A DNA stretch of 64,000 nt. Origin: Adiantum capillus-veneris. Taxonomy: Eukaryota; Streptophyta; Polypodiopsida; Polypodiales; Pteridaceae. A program made the position numbers and the translations under genes. Below, in pieces: positions 32,401 to 43,959 of this stretch. The stretch lies in NCBI GenBank assembly GCA_014529385.2, contig CM043963.1, positions 150,406,107-150,470,106 on the forward strand. Direction: 5' to 3'. How positions within the stretch are numbered: position 1 is the first letter of the stretch; the number at the start of each line of letters is the position of its first letter. The notes beneath the pieces are model-generated. The model searched no databases and was not told the origin of the DNA. It worked only from the letters and a program-made list of their open reading frames with translations.

Positions 32401-33310
32401 CAGCCAGGCGGGCCATAGACTCCTGGAGAAGTAGCCGGTTAAGTTGAGCAAGTCCAAAGGCCACTCTATCAGCAGGAGAGTCTTGCATGTCTAAGTCCTC
32501 TGTCCAAAGAGCCACCACTCGCTCTCTCAACACAGAGTCCAGCAAGACCCTCTCTGGGATGCGTAGCATCGTGCTCCTCCTCCTCTGTCTGTCAGTCACT
32601 GTGAGAATCAATGGTGCATGGTCCGAAAAAGAAGTTCCGGCCAGAATGCAAACTGTCCCACCCAAATCACAAAAATGGGCGCTAGGTAGAAGCGATCTAT
32701 CCGAGATAGATTCACTCCTCCCACTCTGCGGTCCGAGCGAGAGAAGGCCAGGCTGTTTGGGGGCCTCACAAAGCTAGAATGCTGCCACACATCTGAAACC
32801 CGTAGAGTCATACATAACCTCTCCCAAGCTGCCCACTCAACTGCATGCACTGTAGTGTGGCTACCTCCAATCCTGTCAGAGGGGTCCTCCAACATGTTGA
32901 AGTCACCCCCAATGCACCATTGCTCTCTGCCATGCGGCAGAGACTCTACAATGTGAGACCAAAACTCTGCACGTGCACTCGCCACATTGGGCGCATAGAT
33001 GTCCACGAAACTCAAGAGGCACCCCTGAACCTGCATAGTAATCCACTGAACCCTGCCAGGCACAATAATACCTTTGTCCATAATGGCCTGCTGCCAAGAG
33101 TCCGCAATAGTCATACATACCCCTCCACCAGGTCCAAATGTAGCTGACCAAAAAGTCTTATATCGTCCAAGCAAAAGCTGACCACAAAGTCTAATGCGGC
33201 TCTCACACAAATGATGCTCCTATAGCATAAGAAGGTCAATCTCTCCTCCCACAAGGCATCGCTGAAGCTCCTGACGTAGTCGGCCCCTCTGACGCTGAAA
33301 TTGGGGCCCA
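29495..33310 (-). pseudogene. L1 ORF2 (endonuclease-RT-zf-RVT), broken
   Basis: Order on the minus strand: endonuclease 33210-32230 (IYAPNVASARAEFW, GGDFNMLEDPSDR, SRIDRFYL, SDHAPLIL); RT 31683-31200 (LLLDFEKAYDRVD, SVRQGCPLAPFLF, then FADDSALYLDG with the catalytic Asp pair near 31210); zf-RVT finger 29731-29495 (CAACDHLVESQHHCLWNC). At least five frame breaks. The finger type CxxC-x7-HxxxxxC and the FADD box are those of plant L1. Confidence 0.88.
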
Positions 33311-34289
33311 CCTAATCCTTGCACGTTCCATGAGACGATCCTCATGGAAAGCGAGAGGCAACCGATGCTGCAACAGCAGCTAATTGTGCTTTCTTCGAGG
33401 CAAGCTTGGATGTGGAGTAATCCGCATCTGAGCGTCCTCGAAATAGGCGTGACTGCAAAGAGTGTCTAGCCCAAGCCCAAGTAGAACGAGCCGTGCGCAA
33501 AGCAACCTCCTCTGTCCAGGAGTCTTCATGTATGTGTACATAACATTGTGTGTCAGCAAAGAAGTGAACCACAATGTGTCTACATCCTGCCGAGTCTGGA
33601 GGTGTCACTGAAAACTTGGCCAACGGCCATAGAGTCTGAACCAAGTCTGTAACCCCTAGGTCTCCCATGTGATGAGAGAACTCTAGGGCTTGTGTCTGTA
33701 GCCACTCCAACATTGAGTCTAGAGTCCACTCAGACTAGTCCCTGCCGCATAGGGGAAAAGAGAAGCCAACCGCTGAGTCCAAGGCCTCTATCCCCCTAGC
33801 TGCAAGGAACAATATAAGAACTCTGAAGCAAGCTGCCTCAAGGTCTGGTGAGGGGTCGCCGAGAAACCGTGTAAAGTCGTATAAAGAAATCCCAACGAAG
33901 TTGAATGTCATAACTCGTCAAACCACGAGGAACTACTGCAAAGGGGGACGTCTGCACCAGAAGAGGGGGTCGCAAGAAAGGCTATCCCTCTCTCGCCAAG
34001 CAACTCGTGGCAAAAGCGTTGCCAAGAGATCTCCTAGCAGTCGAGGGAGGTCTTGCCCCCCGAGATGGGTGCAGGGATGGAGTGGGAGGAGATGTGGGAG
34101 CAGGGGGCTCGAGGGAGAAGGGGGAGAGGGGGGGCGTGGGGGAGCAGCAGAGGAAGGAGGGCGAGATGGAGAGGAAAAGGGAGGAGGTAGAGTTGGAGGG
34201 GCGGTAGAGAGGAACTCGGGGGGAGGAGGGGCTGTCGGAGGTGAGGCTGAGGTGGAGGCTGAAGCAGGGACCTCGTCCTGCTGAAGAGG

Positions 34290-35278
34290 ATCAAATCAGT
34301 TCCCTATGGAAACCACTGCTGTTGGGCAGGAGCCTGGGGACCACTCTGAGTGCCGGGCTGGCACGGTGGCCGTGGTCGACATCGACCACAAACCTGCTGC
34401 CAACCCTCCTCCGCTGGAGCTCCAGGCTCAGAGGGTGGTTCTGCCTGCGTACTCTACGACTCTGTCCGCTACTGCTGGCCAACCCTTGAAGGTTGGGGCC
34501 GGGACTGTGGTGTAGGTCGGGGTCTCCTCTGTGGACAGGCCTTCGCAAGATGGCCCATCTGTCGACAAATGAAACACTGGTTTGGGAGGCCCGAATACTC
34601 CACGCTCTATCGTAACCAACCACCGCTCACCCGAGGTAGTAGGATGACTTTCGGGAGAGTGTGGGTGTCCCGAATCAGAACACGTACTGTGGGGATGCCG
34701 ACCGCCTTGGCAGCTACGGAGCCTGCCCTGTGAGGTGTCTCCGGGATGGTCTCAATCGTTGAGCCTATCCTGGAAAGGAGCGGAAGGTACTCCCTTCTCA
34801 GGCTGGCGAAGCAGACTAAGATGGGCACGTCTGCCTCCTCGACAAGAACGTCGATAGCAGGGTCGAAACCGTGGCGCCACTGTCGAAAATGTGCTCGAAC
34901 TGCACGGATCACCAGGCGGCTCATTGCAATGACCTTGGACGCCATCTCGGGAGTCTCAAACTCTATCTGATAGTAGCCACGTCCGAGAAGCTAAACATCG
35001 AGTATCTTGCCCACCTCTGTGAGAAGGCGGGCATGAAGGAGGTCGCGCACTTCCCCTCTGCTGGGTCTGGTGCCGAGAATCTTGCAAATAACAGAGGTGG
35101 CCTGGAGGCGCGCCACCTCTGCCTCTAAACTCGCTTGCTCTGTCGGCGAAAGAGCAAGTCGGATGGTGGGTTTTGTGGGGTCAAGCGAGGGAGCTTCAGT
35201 GGAGTCCCTCTGTGGCGGAGGGAATCCTCCATCAGTGTCTACTGTTGTGAAGACGGGTGAGGGCGAGGGCGAAGGCAA
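34290..35278 (-). pseudogene. L1 ORF1 (Gag-like with CCHC knuckle), broken
   Basis: N-terminal part 35278-34991 (PPQRDSTEAPSLDPTKPTI), a middle part 34945-34607 (EMASKVIAMSRLVIRAV, LPKVILLPRVSGGW) in another frame, and a zinc knuckle CFICRQMGHLAKAC at 34576-34535. The second L1 copy at 60.6-61.35 and 63.8-64.0 kb encodes the same segments. Confidence 0.82.
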
Positions 35279-35663
35279 ACGAGAGCATCGAAGAAGTGGC
35301 TAAAAGGGGCAAATTGGTTGGGCCGCTGCCGCTGGGAAACAATACCCAAGCCAGGCTCAGGTGAGTAAACCAAAGAGAAACAGAAGAAAAAGGGGGGGAG
35401 AAGGGGAAATGGGAGGAATGCAGGGCGGCAGGGGACAACGCGAGCGTAGGTGGGCAGGGGGTAGCACAAGCGCAGGTGGGCAGCCTGCAGGGGGCAGCGC
35501 GAGCGCAAGCGGGCAGGCTATGGGGGAGCGAGCGGGCGGGCGGGCGGGATAGAAGGCGAGAGCGCGAGGGTAGGGGAGAATGAAGGCAAAGAGCAGGGGG
35601 CAGCGCGAGCTGCTGGTTTAGCGATGGCGAGGGAGGAGCGTGAGCGTGAGTAGCAATGAGTTC
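35279..35663 (-). other. L1 5' UTR, GC-rich
   Basis: GC-rich, with short GGGCGGGC-type repeats near 35530. It ends at the 15-bp target duplication. Confidence 0.65.
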
Positions 35664-36036
35664 TTCGGTGTTTCTTTTTATATTAATCTTTGAGCAAAGT
35701 ACAGCTCCCGCGGGTCCTCAGCTCTCAGACTTTGTGTCCAAATGCTCTGAGAAGTGAGGCCCTTGGGTCCCTTTTATTCTTACATAGGGATGCTAAAAGC
35801 ATAGCCCCCCAAAGCAAAAACTCAAAAGCAATGGGTTCCAAAAGCAAGTGGCTCTAAAATCTGCCAAAAGCAACTAGCACAGATTTTTCCGTACAGCAGG
35901 CCACGTCAGCATGTCAACGCAAAAAGCGGAAATCCGTACGCTATGCCACATCAGCTAGTCAATGCGATTTACGGGGATCCGCATAGCGTACTCTGCCTGC
36001 CACGTCAGCAGTTTGCCACGTCACCGTTTTGTGACA
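35664..36036 (-). repeat. Gypsy-1 3' LTR, proximal part
   Basis: Matches the 5' LTR at 41550-41899. It begins (element sense) TGTCACAAAACGG at 36036, next to the polypurine tract at 36037-36054, and contains repeated CCACGTCAGCA units. Confidence 0.9.
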
Positions 36037-36591
36037 TACCCCCCTCTTGAAAGAATTGTAATCGCCCTCGATTACGCCTGCAAAACAAACAGAGGCCATA
36101 AACCAGTTTAGCAGACACTGACTCTTAGGTATCGACGCACTAGAGATGACACATCTAGCACGTGTACAAAGACGACAGTCATATCACCTCACATGACATC
36201 ACATCACAATTCAATCACAGAAAATTCATTCCAAATCTGAGACCATGACCTCCAACAATGTATTTAGTAACCGCATCTAGATCCAACCCGAACCTCACTG
36301 ATGTCGGATTAACTAATCCTTATTGCGATCATGTCTATAGAGATTTTCAAGACCGAAATGCTGCAGTCATTTCTTCTTTTAGTTCCTGCACTCAAACAAG
36401 TCACATGAGAGAGTACAAAACAATTAAGTTCAATTTAGGAAATTCCATTTCATAAAGTCATATAGCAAAATCCTGTCTGCACAGCAGTATCCCTGAAACC
36501 CAAAGGGATATCAGTGACTCTATTCAATCCACGTAATCTGTGACAAAGAAGCGGAGTGACTCCCCTCTTGTGCAATCCCTCTGCACCAGAT

Positions 36592-36828
36592 TCAACCCTG
36601 CTGATCTGCGGCATCTCTCGGAGTAGACGCAGCTAAATGGAATGTCTCAAGGTAAAGTTCCAAAATCTGAGGAGTATCTGCTAGGTCCTCCTCCTCCATC
36701 CACTTCGCATCCAATGCCGGATAGTTCTTGAATTTAACTAAGAACCGCTGAATCACTTTACCTTTCACTTTTCTTTCCTTGTGTGCCAAAATCTGTTTGG
36801 GAACGAGTATCTCCTCGCTCTCTTTCAC
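36592..36828 (-). pseudogene. Gypsy-1 chromodomain
   Basis: VPKQILAHKERKVKGKVIQ, RFLVKFKNYPALDAKWMEEE and DLADTPQILELYLETF: a chromodomain at the C-terminus of integrase, thought to steer integration to chromatin marks. A second example is at 57161-57412. Confidence 0.88.
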
Positions 36829-37244
36829 TTCGGGTTGCTCATCAGGCTCCCCACAACTGGCACGTCACCTTTAAAATGTTTTAAGAGACTCACATGGAAT
36901 GCATTGTGAATTTTCCAAGTATCTGGCAGCTTGAGTCAAAAGGAGACATCATTTATGTTTTCTTTAATCTAGAAAGGGCCATAACACCTCATGCTAAGCT
37001 TGCGAAAAAGCCACTCCTTTCAATTTCGCTTCCTTAGGCGTGCCTTTTCAAAACATAAGAGCACCCAATCGTCTTCCTTTAATTTCAAGTCGCGTCGATG
37101 TCGATCTTCCGCCTTCTTGTGTCATTCTTGAGACTTCTCTAGAGCCTCGCGGACCTTGGCAAAAGCAGTCATGTCCCTCGTGTACTAGTTGGCTTCAAAA
37201 TCTTGTCCTTAGTGCTAAGAAAGGGAAGAACCCTCTGAGCACCT

Positions 37245-37933
37245 TCAATGGCGCTTCCCCGTCGAAGAGTGAACCGTGTTACTGTAGGCAAATTCCACCA
37301 AAGGCAAATTTTTTTCCCATTGAGTCTTTTGATAAGAGATGTAACACTTCAACAAATCCAAAACAACTAAATTTGCCATCTCAGATTGCCCATCTGTCTG
37401 CCGGTAGAAAGATGACGAGAACTGCAACCTTGTGCCAATGTTCTCCCAAATAGCCGTCCAAACACTTGTGAATCGGAAATTTCTGTCGGAGACTATTGTC
37501 TCAGGCATACCATGTAATCAAAATATTTGTGCAATGCACAGTCTCGCTAAATGGTCTAGCTTGACTATTTTCTTTACTATAATGAAGTGAGCTTGCTTGC
37601 CAATGACAGTCCAAATGCCATCGTGCCCACTCTGTCTTCGGGAAATCAAAGATGAAATCCATTGCAATACTTTGAAAGGGGCGGGTGAGAATGGGTGAAA
37701 GGCTGTAGTAATCCGTGTGCCTTATGCCTATCAAACTTCACCTTTTGGCATACTAAACAACTGCGAACAAAGTCGTCGACATCCTTCTTGAGTCTCGGCC
37801 AATAGAAATAATGCTCCACCCCCTTCAAGGTGGTATCGAAGTCGTGGTGACCCGTAAACGATGGACAGTTGCACTTTGTCAAGACCTTTTCGCTCAAAGG
37901 TTGTGTGACACACAACATCGTTTTCTTCATCAA
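37245..37933 (-). pseudogene. Gypsy-1 integrase
   Basis: HHCC finger (HHDF...CLVCQKVK) at about 37850-37740, catalytic core with SIAMDFIFDFPKT, ETIVSDRNFRFTS and a DGQSEM segment where the family has DGQTE. Two frame changes separate the pieces. Confidence 0.87.
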
Positions 37934-38102
37934 GTAGCCATCTTGTATGGAATATCTCGGAACTGTCTCCCATTTTGTATCCGAGTAAGAACATCAGTAA
38001 AGTCCGGATCTGTGGCGTACTAGTCAACCATACCCTCGAAGCTTCTATGATGGATTGCGGAAATAGCCAAGACAAGGGGCTTCCGAGACAATGCATCTGC
38101 CA

Positions 38103-38387
38103 CTAAATTTTTCTGTCCCTAAACATGGACAATCTGGAAGTGAAACTGTGACAAGATGTTAGCCCACTGTATCTGCTTTTCCGAAAGCTGCTTCTGTGAT
38201 AAGAAGTAGCGCAGACTCTGATGATCTGTAAAAACGTAAAATCGGCTCCGAATAGATAATGTTGCCACTGTGTAAGAGCATGGATCACTACCAATAGCTC
38301 TTTCTCATAAATCTGGGCTACCAATTCTGGCCATGAAAACATTCTGCTTTCATAAGCGATCACATGGTCTTCTTGCATCAAGACCAC
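38103..38387 (-). pseudogene. Gypsy-1 RNase H fragment
   Basis: VLMQEDHVIAYESRMFSWPE, EKELLVVIHALTQWQHYLFG: the Ty3-type RNase H segment that follows RT. Frameshifted after FGADF. Confidence 0.85.
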
Positions 38388-38693
38388 TCCTAGACTACGA
38401 CCACAAGCATCGCAATAAACTTTAAATAGATTTTACAAATCTCGCAAAGCCAACAGTGGTCCAGTAGTCAATTTTTCCTTAAGTGTCTAACAAGCAGTCA
38501 CCTATGTCGGTCCCCACGAGAAAGGGACTCCTTTTTAAGTCAATAAGTGCAAAGACGAAGCTATCTTTGCAAACTTCCGAACGAACCACCGGTAGTAAGA
38601 GCACAAGCCCAAAAAGCTTCAAACTTCATGAACATTCTTCAAGTCAAGCCAATCGCGGAGTCTCAATTTTGGCCGGGTCCATCTGTACTCATG

Positions 38694-39326
38694 CTATTGA
38701 GACGATGTGTCCCAAGAAATACATCGCCGGCAAGAAAAACTCGCTCTTTTCGGCATTAATAACCAATCTAGGATCGCGGAATGCCTAAAAGACCTATAGC
38801 AGATGGTGTCGGTACTCTGTTCATTCTCAGAGAGAACTATAATGTCATCAAAGAAAGTACCCACAAAAGATCGATGCTCTCGGAAAATCCTATCCATCAT
38901 TCGATTAAAAGTTGCTAGTGCATTTGTAAACCCAAAGGGCATCACTTAAAATTCGTATAAACCAAAGCTTGTCCGAAAGGCTGTCTTGTAGACACCTCCC
39001 GATGTGATTATGATATGACGATATCCGCTTTTCAAATCAATCCTACTGGAACAAGAGGATCCCTGAAGTCTATCAAGAATATCATCGATCCTTGGAATCG
39101 GGAGTCTGTTCTTGATGGTGATTTTATTGAGAGCTCTATAGTCAATGCACATTCTCCAAGATCCGTCTTTCTTTGGTACTAGTAAAACTGGAGAACAGTA
39201 AGGTGAAGTACTAGGTTGGATGAGACCCTTTTCAAGAAGGTCTTTCACTTGGTTCATGATTTCTTCATTCTGGGCTCGGCTAACACGGTAAGATGGCCGG
39301 TTCGGTGGTGTGGTTCCAGGGATCAA
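38694..39326 (-). pseudogene. Gypsy-1 reverse transcriptase
   Basis: [47 protein letters not shown], then a stop after LYEF, then MPFGFTNALATFNRMMD and the catalytic FFDDIIVLS (FFDD at 38855-38844). Confidence 0.9.
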
Positions 39327-39518
39327 ATCAATAGTGTGGTCCTCAAGACGAGATGGAGATAACTCGCCTGGTAGGCCTTCTGAGAAACACTCAGCATGTG
39401 TGTGCAGAAATTCTTATCGTTCTTTGTCCAATTCAGACATGTTCGTTCGTTGTTCATCATTCAATTCTTTCAAATATGGCCAAAGCCGATACAATAGGGA
39501 CGGACTTGCACTTCAATT

Positions 39519-39900
39519 TTACATTTCAAGTACAAATTTCATGCCCTTCTCATTGGTTAAAGTCGCTTTCTTGGCCCGATAGTCGACCACGGCGTTGTTC
39601 TTGTGGTACCCAAGGATTCCTAGGAGGACGTCACACCCTTCCAAAGGCATGATGTAAAAGTCCTCATGCCCTGAATACCCATGACAATGCAAATGAAGTT
39701 TGCCAATGACAAGTGTAATGGCTACATCACGTCTGGGCGCCGCTAGAACTGCCTCCGCTGGTGGCCCCATCCTGTCGGGCGTAAATCTCGAGTCGAGCCA
39801 CCAATTCAAGTGAAATGAAGTTGGCCTTGGCTCCTCCATCAAAGAAAATGAGGACATACTGATCTTTTACTTTGCCCCATGCATGGCAAAGTTTCGTACT
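39519..39900 (-). pseudogene. Gypsy-1 aspartic protease
   Basis: IFFDGGAKANFIS at 39840 onward sits where the family has FDSGATHNFIS; the DSG/DTG triad reads DGG. Then EDFYIMPLEGCDVLLGI, a frame apart. Confidence 0.82.
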
Positions 39901-39999
39901 TTCATCTATCTGACTTGGGTCAGTTCCCATGCAATCCAGTACCAGTCCTGCTTTCATCCTAAGAACTCTCAGGCCTTTCTTCAATTTGTCCTCTTTTGT

Positions 40000-40785
40000 G
40001 CCTTTGTGGGGCACTTTGCAACGATGTGCCCTTGTTCCCTGCAACCAAAACACTTCCCCTCTTTGAGATAGTCAACTCTCTGTTCCGCAGTCAATCAGGG
40101 TCGTGCTTTCTGGGAGTTCTTCTTCTTTCTATTGTCGTTTGTCGAGTTCTATCCGGTCCTTTGTGTCAAAACTTCGTAGTGGGGTAGGTCAAGTTACCCG
40201 AATGTATCGATAATCCCCGCTTAGCATGTCCCATCAGTTGTTGTATGGACTCAGACTTTTGCTCAAGGCAGTAGTCTCGGATCTCTTTAGGGAGTCCGCA
40301 GCAAAACCGCTCAATCTGTCCCTTAAAAGTGACCTTCTTAAACGAAGAGGTCGGTAAAAAAGAATCCCAGAACCTTTCACAATATGCGTCCAAAGTGTCA
40401 CCCTTGATCATCCAGAGATGGTTCCAAGCGGTTTTCACATCTTGTTCGTACTCTTGGGTCAACCAAGAAGAAATAAAGAGTGGTTTGAACTTCAACCACT
40501 TGATCGGGGCTTCTTTCCTCAGAAGAAGAGTGGACCACCATTTTCGTGCATTTTCCTTCAAAAATGTCTTGCCCTCCTGATCTTGGAGTGCTCTAAGTAG
40601 TGTCCTGCGGAGAAGGCTATATCAAACTGCTGAATGAAAGCCAAAGCCTTCGGAGCATCTCGGAATCTGGAAAAGGATTCAAATTTCACTGACTGTCCAC
40701 CCTCTTTAAATTCCTTTATTCTTTTTGTTTTTGTCTTTGAGGAAATCATGTTGGTTGACTCTGTGAAATTGTTTCTTCTTTGCAT
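40000..40785 (-). pseudogene. Gypsy-1 gag with CCHC knuckle
   Basis: Capsid-like part (KALAFIQQFDIAFSAG, ENARKWWSTLL, DTLDAYCERFWD, GLPKEIRDYCLEQ) followed by CFGCREQGHIVAKC at 40052-40011. At least two frame changes. Confidence 0.85.
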
Positions 40786-41387
40786 AAAACATGTGATCGT
40801 CGGAGTCCGAACTGTCAGAGGATGACTCCTCCACAGAATGTCAGAAACTGGTCAAAATCTGATCTTCTTTGCCTTTTTCCAAAACTTTGTTTCTTGCTTC
40901 GTCTTGCCCTTTCTGTCCTTCTCGCTCGAGATGGAAGAGGAAGAAGAACTCGGTAGTCCTTCAAAACGCACATGCTTCTTCCGTTTTCGTGCAGTTGCAA
41001 ACAAGAACCGGGGTGGTCAGTCCCCTTGTTGCGCTTCTTCAATTGCTTCTTTGATGGCTTCTTCGTGTCTAGACGCTAATTGATTCGGGTCTCGACAACA
41101 TCATGGAGTTCTTCTTCAATGAACATCCTCGGAGTAGGAAGTTTCTTGGTTGATCCTTGGCAAACTGAAGCATTTGCTTTGCACACTTGTCGACTGCTGT
41201 TGACGTTGCATCGCCATGAGTTCATGCTGCGAGGGCCGAGGTGGCCCGTACTCATTCTCTGCTAATCCGCTTGAATTTCCCGTACTGCCTCCCGCTTCAG
41301 GGGTGGTAGATAGAGTCATCTGATTCTTTTCGAAATCCATAGGTGCCGCAAGAAGGACCAGATTTCCGGTAGAAGAGAAATCGGCCG

Positions 41388-41400
41388 TGCTCTGATACCA
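41388..41400 (-). other. Gypsy-1 primer-binding site
   Basis: TGGTATCAGAGCA on the minus strand, one base after the LTR end TTACA; complementary to the 3' end of initiator Met tRNA. Confidence 0.9.
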
Positions 41401-41401
41401 T

Positions 41402-41899
41402 TGTAACAAACTTGGGCACCCAAGTCTAAAATTTTGTCGCGACACAAGAGAGATTCACTTAACACACTTCACAATTCAATTGATTCGACACGGGACGGTG
41501 TAGTTCCATGCTAAGAGAGATTGACCCCAAAGACTAACGCCCCTTTCGGTATTTCTTTTTGTATTAATCTTTGACAACTCCACCAATCCTCAGCTCTCCG
41601 ACTCTGCATCCAGATGCTCTGAGAAGTGAGGCCCTTGGGTCCCTTTTGTTCTTACATAGGGATGCTAAAAGCAGAGCCCAAAAGCAATGGGTTTCAAAAG
41701 CAACAGGCTCTAAAATCTGCAGATTTTCGAAATTCCGTACAATAGGCCACGTCAGCATGTCAGCGCAAAAAGCAAAAATCCATACGTTGTGCCACGTCAA
41801 CCTATCAGCGCGATTCATGGGGATCTCGTACAGTGTGCCACGTCAGCGTCCGTACTTGCTTGCCATGTCAGCAATCTGCCACGTCAGCAATCTGTGATA
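41402..41899 (-). repeat. Gypsy-1 5' LTR
   Basis: 498 bp, ending TTTGTTACA in element sense. Its outer end reads GTGATA where the other LTR has GTGACA, one transition from the expected TGTCAC start. Confidence 0.9.
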
Positions 41900-42010
41900 G
41901 ACACATCCAGAGAAACTAGAGGAGGTGATAAGCAATTGAGACATTGCTTGCTCACAAAAACGCACAAGAGCCTAGAGAGGGGCCTATCGAGGATCCATGG
42001 ATTCGAGTGA
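41900..42010 (+). repeat. GACAC and a LINE-B-like fragment flanking gypsy-1
   Basis: 41900-41904 is GACAC. The next 95 bases match 28601-28695 (ACTAGAGGAGG, AGAGGGGCCTA), i.e. the ORF1/ORF2 border of the LINE-B-like copy on the other side of gypsy-1, rather than its continuation. Confidence 0.6.
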
Positions 42011-42463
42011 AAGTCCACTCACAGAAGTGTGCACGCCAGAATACTTCCCGAGGATCTGGAGGAGAGGCCATTCTCTTAAGACACAAGTGATGAGTTTTAG
42101 GGTTAGGGTTTTTGCGTCGAGATCAGAAACACAATTGATCCATGCGTTCTTTTGGCTAGTCACAGACTCACTCTCCTTAGAAAGGTGGTCCATACCAATC
42201 TCTCGGTCAAGGCAGAATCCTCTATGCTGTGATTAATTCTCTTCCATGCACTGTATTTGCATTTGTGATCATCTACGTGGCCCTAGGACATCTGAGTGAC
42301 CTTCGGGTCTTGGACTAACCTAAGAATTTTGCACGTACTGGCTAAGACTTAGGAGAAGAAGCAACAGCAGAAGGAATCCCCAGTTGTGAAGACTTGCCGA
42401 GTGGTTAGGATTTAAATCCTAACCCCACCTAACTTAAAGTTTGTTGAGGAGCCACACACACAT
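42011..42463. other. Unassigned spacer
   Basis: Includes GTTTTAGGGTTAGGGTTTTT near 42095, a telo-box-like stretch. No gene or element recognised. Confidence 0.3.
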
Positions 42464-42935
42464 TGTCACATACACTCAAGTATTCCGTAAAGGACTGAGA
42501 CATGGGCAAATGTACGGCCGCTAACAATTTGCGTTGATTGCCACGTGGCACTGTACAGATTTCTGTCATTCACACTCGCTGGTTTCTCGCAATTTTTGCG
42601 TGGCTTTTGGAGAGAGATGCTTTTGGATGAGAATGCTTTTAGGACTGAAACTTTTGGGGGCTCTACTTTTGGGCATCCCTTGAACTACTTATAAGTGTCC
42701 GAGGGGCCACTCCTCAAGAGCATCTGGACGCAGAGTTCTCGGAGAGAGTTGTACCCTCACGAGTTGTACTTTGCAAAGTGTAATAATAGAGAAATACCCA
42801 GAGGGGTGCTAGTCTTTGGGGCCAGTGCGTCTTGGCTTGGAACTCCGTCGTGCCGTGTCAACTACTTGCTCTCTCTTTTTCACAGTTATGTAAGTGTTTT
42901 GAAGTACAAAGGCGTTGTCAAGTATATAGATGGGT
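42464..42935 (+). repeat. Gypsy-related LTR (possible solo LTR)
   Basis: Plus-strand homologue of the gypsy-1 LTR: TGTCACA start, CACGTGGCA unit, GAGCATCTGGACGCAGAG, GAGAAATACCCAGAGGGGTG and AGTCTTTGGGGCCA occur in the same order. The right end is unclear, and no internal gypsy sequence adjoins it. Confidence 0.6.
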
Positions 42936-43900
42936 AAAAGCATGCATTGGTGATACCACTATTTCACTTTTTGGTGGTTGGATTAGCAAAAAGTAGGACA
43001 CAGTTAAATTTTTGCAAATCTTATCAAAATTTGCGGACATTGCAATTTTGGATTCTCCTTGTCAAAAGCTTTCCAATGATATACAATATGGTTGGTATGT
43101 TCATACGGGACACATGAAATTGGGATCCATAAGTTGCTATCAAAGTAGTGTCCAAGACACCACTTTTTGGACCACCAAAACATGCTTTGGCCCAGATTGC
43201 AAGTATCTCTGCGTTTTTGTTCGATCCCTAGTCGAACGTGATTACAGTGATATAGACCACAGCTTGCTTCCTTGCCCTCTTCAAATCGAAGCACGATCCT
43301 AACAACATTCAGAGATTCTACAAAAAAAAAAATTATTTCCTTTTTCAAGAGAAAAACCGACCCTACATGAACCTACAGATGGAAGCTATGGAGTTGAATG
43401 AAGAAGAAACTAAAAAAGGAGTTCGTTTTTGCCCTAAAAAGCTCTAAAAACATTCTTTTTGATGTTTTTCTGTGTTGCAAAGGCGTCTAAATAACTCTTC
43501 AATGGTTGAGAATTTGGATATGCAACAGAAGTCAAAGTTGATCCTCTCGACGAGCTCTACGCATTGACCCAAACTGATTTTGATTCCGATAACTCTGAAA
43601 ATTAGGGTTTCCAACATACGCTAAAGAGAACTTAGAAGAAAACGCTAAAGGAAAAGTGAAAGAGTAGAAAAACACCTATTTATATGGACACAAAAGGTCT
43701 TTTGACTTTCCATCTTCATTTGGCTTTTGACTTTCCACCTTCATTCGTCTTTTGACTTTCCACCTTCATTTGTCTTTTCATTTCCTAAACTCGCCCTTCA
43801 TTTATGCACTTAATATGTTTTGAAAGAATTTTTAATTTTATGAGATTGGGGAGACCTAATTGATGTTTTTGGAAGCTCTTGTTATTTGTGTACAAATAAC

Positions 43901-43942
<42 letters not shown>

Positions 43943-43959
43943 GTTCAGTAATTTCGTAG
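42936..43959. other. Unassigned spacer with short repeats
   Basis: Holds three tandem 25-bp units (43699-43773, CTTTTGACTTTCCACCTTC), the dispersed repeat shared with 3218-3340 (about 43760-43860, opposite orientation) and (CT)n at 43903-43937. No gene recognised. Confidence 0.5.

Larger units (their letters stand above)
28906..35663 (-). mobile_element. Full-length L1-type LINE nested in the gypsy-1 LTR
   Basis: 6.76 kb on the minus strand. The 3' end is a short poly(A), seen as poly-T ending at 28911. It is flanked by a 15-bp target duplication, TTGGTATTTCTTTTT (28891-28905) and TCGGTGTTTCTTTTT (35664-35678), two transitions apart. ORF1 with CCHC knuckle and ORF2 with endonuclease, RT and zf-RVT finger are all broken. 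It is a different family from LINE-A/B: poly(A) tail, no TC flanks, plant L1 domain set. Confidence 0.9.
28748..41899 (-). mobile_element. Gypsy-1: chromodomain Ty3/gypsy element split by an L1
   Basis: Minus-strand element of about 6.4 kb when the nested L1 (28906-35663) is taken out. In element order: 5' LTR 41899-41402; primer-binding site TGGTATCAGAGCA (41400-41388) complementary to initiator Met tRNA; gag with CCHC knuckle; protease; RT; RNase H; integrase; chromodomain; polypurine tract AAGAGGGGGG (about 36048-36039); 3' LTR 36036-35664 plus 28905-28748. The domain order and chromodomain identify a chromovirus. All frames are broken, so it is inactive. Confidence 0.9.

Noticed and set aside
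34034-34294. Leu/Pro-rich frames at 34.0-34.3 kb
   Set aside because: Products of purine-rich low-complexity sequence in the L1 between ORF1 and ORF2.
42090-42120. Telomere repeat tract near 42.1 kb
   Set aside because: Only one to two TTTAGGG-like units; a telo box at most, not an interstitial telomere.
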